Source: Gammaproteobacteria bacterium
GTDB lineage: Bacteria; Pseudomonadota; Gammaproteobacteria; Steroidobacterales; Steroidobacteraceae
Direction: 5' to 3'
Assembly: GCA_003162555.1 (NCBI GenBank)
Contig: PMNQ01000029.1
Location: 1-15,485 of the forward strand
Length of the DNA: 15,485 nt
The notes under the pieces were generated by a model. The model ran no database searches, had not been told where the DNA came from, and saw only the letters and a list, made by a program, of their open reading frames with translations. Position numbers and translations under genes: made by a program. Position 1 is the first letter of the stretch. Each line of letters begins with the position of its first letter. This document shows, in pieces, positions 15,348 through 15,485 of the stretch.

Positions 15348-15485
15348 TTGGAATCCGAGAGCCTGGAAGGCCAAAGTACTGAATCGCCGACCGAGGTTGA
15401 CCGTACTGACGGCACCGGGAGCGATGCGCGGCTGCTTGCCGCCGGCCTGGCCGCTTCACTGACGCTGGCGGCCTGCGGCGGTAGC
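15348..15485 (+). CDS. Probable lipoprotein, 5' part only
   Basis: The frame is open from just after a stop at 15267-15269 to the right edge. From TTG 15348, preceded by a G-rich stretch, it reads a polar acidic leader of about 27 residues. Then come R-L-L-A-A-G-L-A-A-S-L-T-L-A-A-C-G-G-S, a lipoprotein signal with lipobox L-A-A-C and the Cys at about residue 43. The hydrophilic leader before the signal is longer than usual, so the true start may be a later codon, though none with ATG or GTG is visible. The family cannot be told from this fragment. Confidence 0.55.
   Translation, partial: MESESLEGQSTESPTEVDRTDGTGSDARLLAAGLAASLTLAACGGS

Overview
The window is GC-rich, densely coded DNA from what looks like a proteobacterium. 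Neighbouring genes often overlap by 1 to 8 bases, and GTG and TTG starts are common. I cannot place the organism more precisely. The gene set is a Tad (tight adherence, Flp/Cpa type IVc) pilus locus followed by a large membrane-bound c-di-GMP enzyme.

Region 1 (1-6594, + strand) is a tightly packed assembly operon. It holds the 3' end of cpaB, then the secretin cpaC, a short CpaD-like lipoprotein, the localisation ATPase-like cpaE/tadZ, the motor ATPase cpaF/tadA, and the two platform proteins tadB and tadC. Junctions are GTGA or ATGA overlaps or gaps of a few bases. The Flp major pilin, the prepilin peptidase and TadD are not in the window; the first two are probably upstream.

Region 2 (6598-9631) holds the surface and minor-pilin part and its regulator. 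A TadG-like protein with a repetitive Gly/Asn-rich C-terminal part is on the - strand, tail to tail with tadC. It diverges from a + strand gene for a Crp/FNR-family regulator of FixK/FNR type, with recognition helix E197-T-V-S-R201. The regulator gene overlaps a TadE-like gene, which overlaps a TadF-like gene. An isoprenylcysteine-methyltransferase-family membrane protein (9628-10326) starts inside the tadF stop codon.

Region 3 (10157-15485) holds a convergent PAP2-family phosphatase whose 3' end runs antisense into the methyltransferase gene. A multi-domain GGDEF-EAL protein (membrane region, PAS, GAF, PAS, PAS, GGDEF, EAL) diverges from it. The beginning of a probable lipoprotein gene follows at the right edge.

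The most interesting observation is a possible local regulatory circuit. A FixK/FNR-type box (TTGAC-N4-ATCAA, 7892-7905) lies at the class II activator distance from a plausible -10 and start for the TadG-like gene. A second, 9-of-10 match (ATGAT-N4-ATCAA, 11392-11405) lies at nearly the same distance from a -10 for the GGDEF-EAL gene. The regulator encoded between them carries the residues that read TTGA half-sites. Inferred model: a FixK-like protein, perhaps responding to oxygen, redox or NO state, jointly controls the pilus surface subunit and a c-di-GMP enzyme. That would tie the respiratory state to surface attachment. No RNA genes, insertion sequences or CRISPR arrays were seen.
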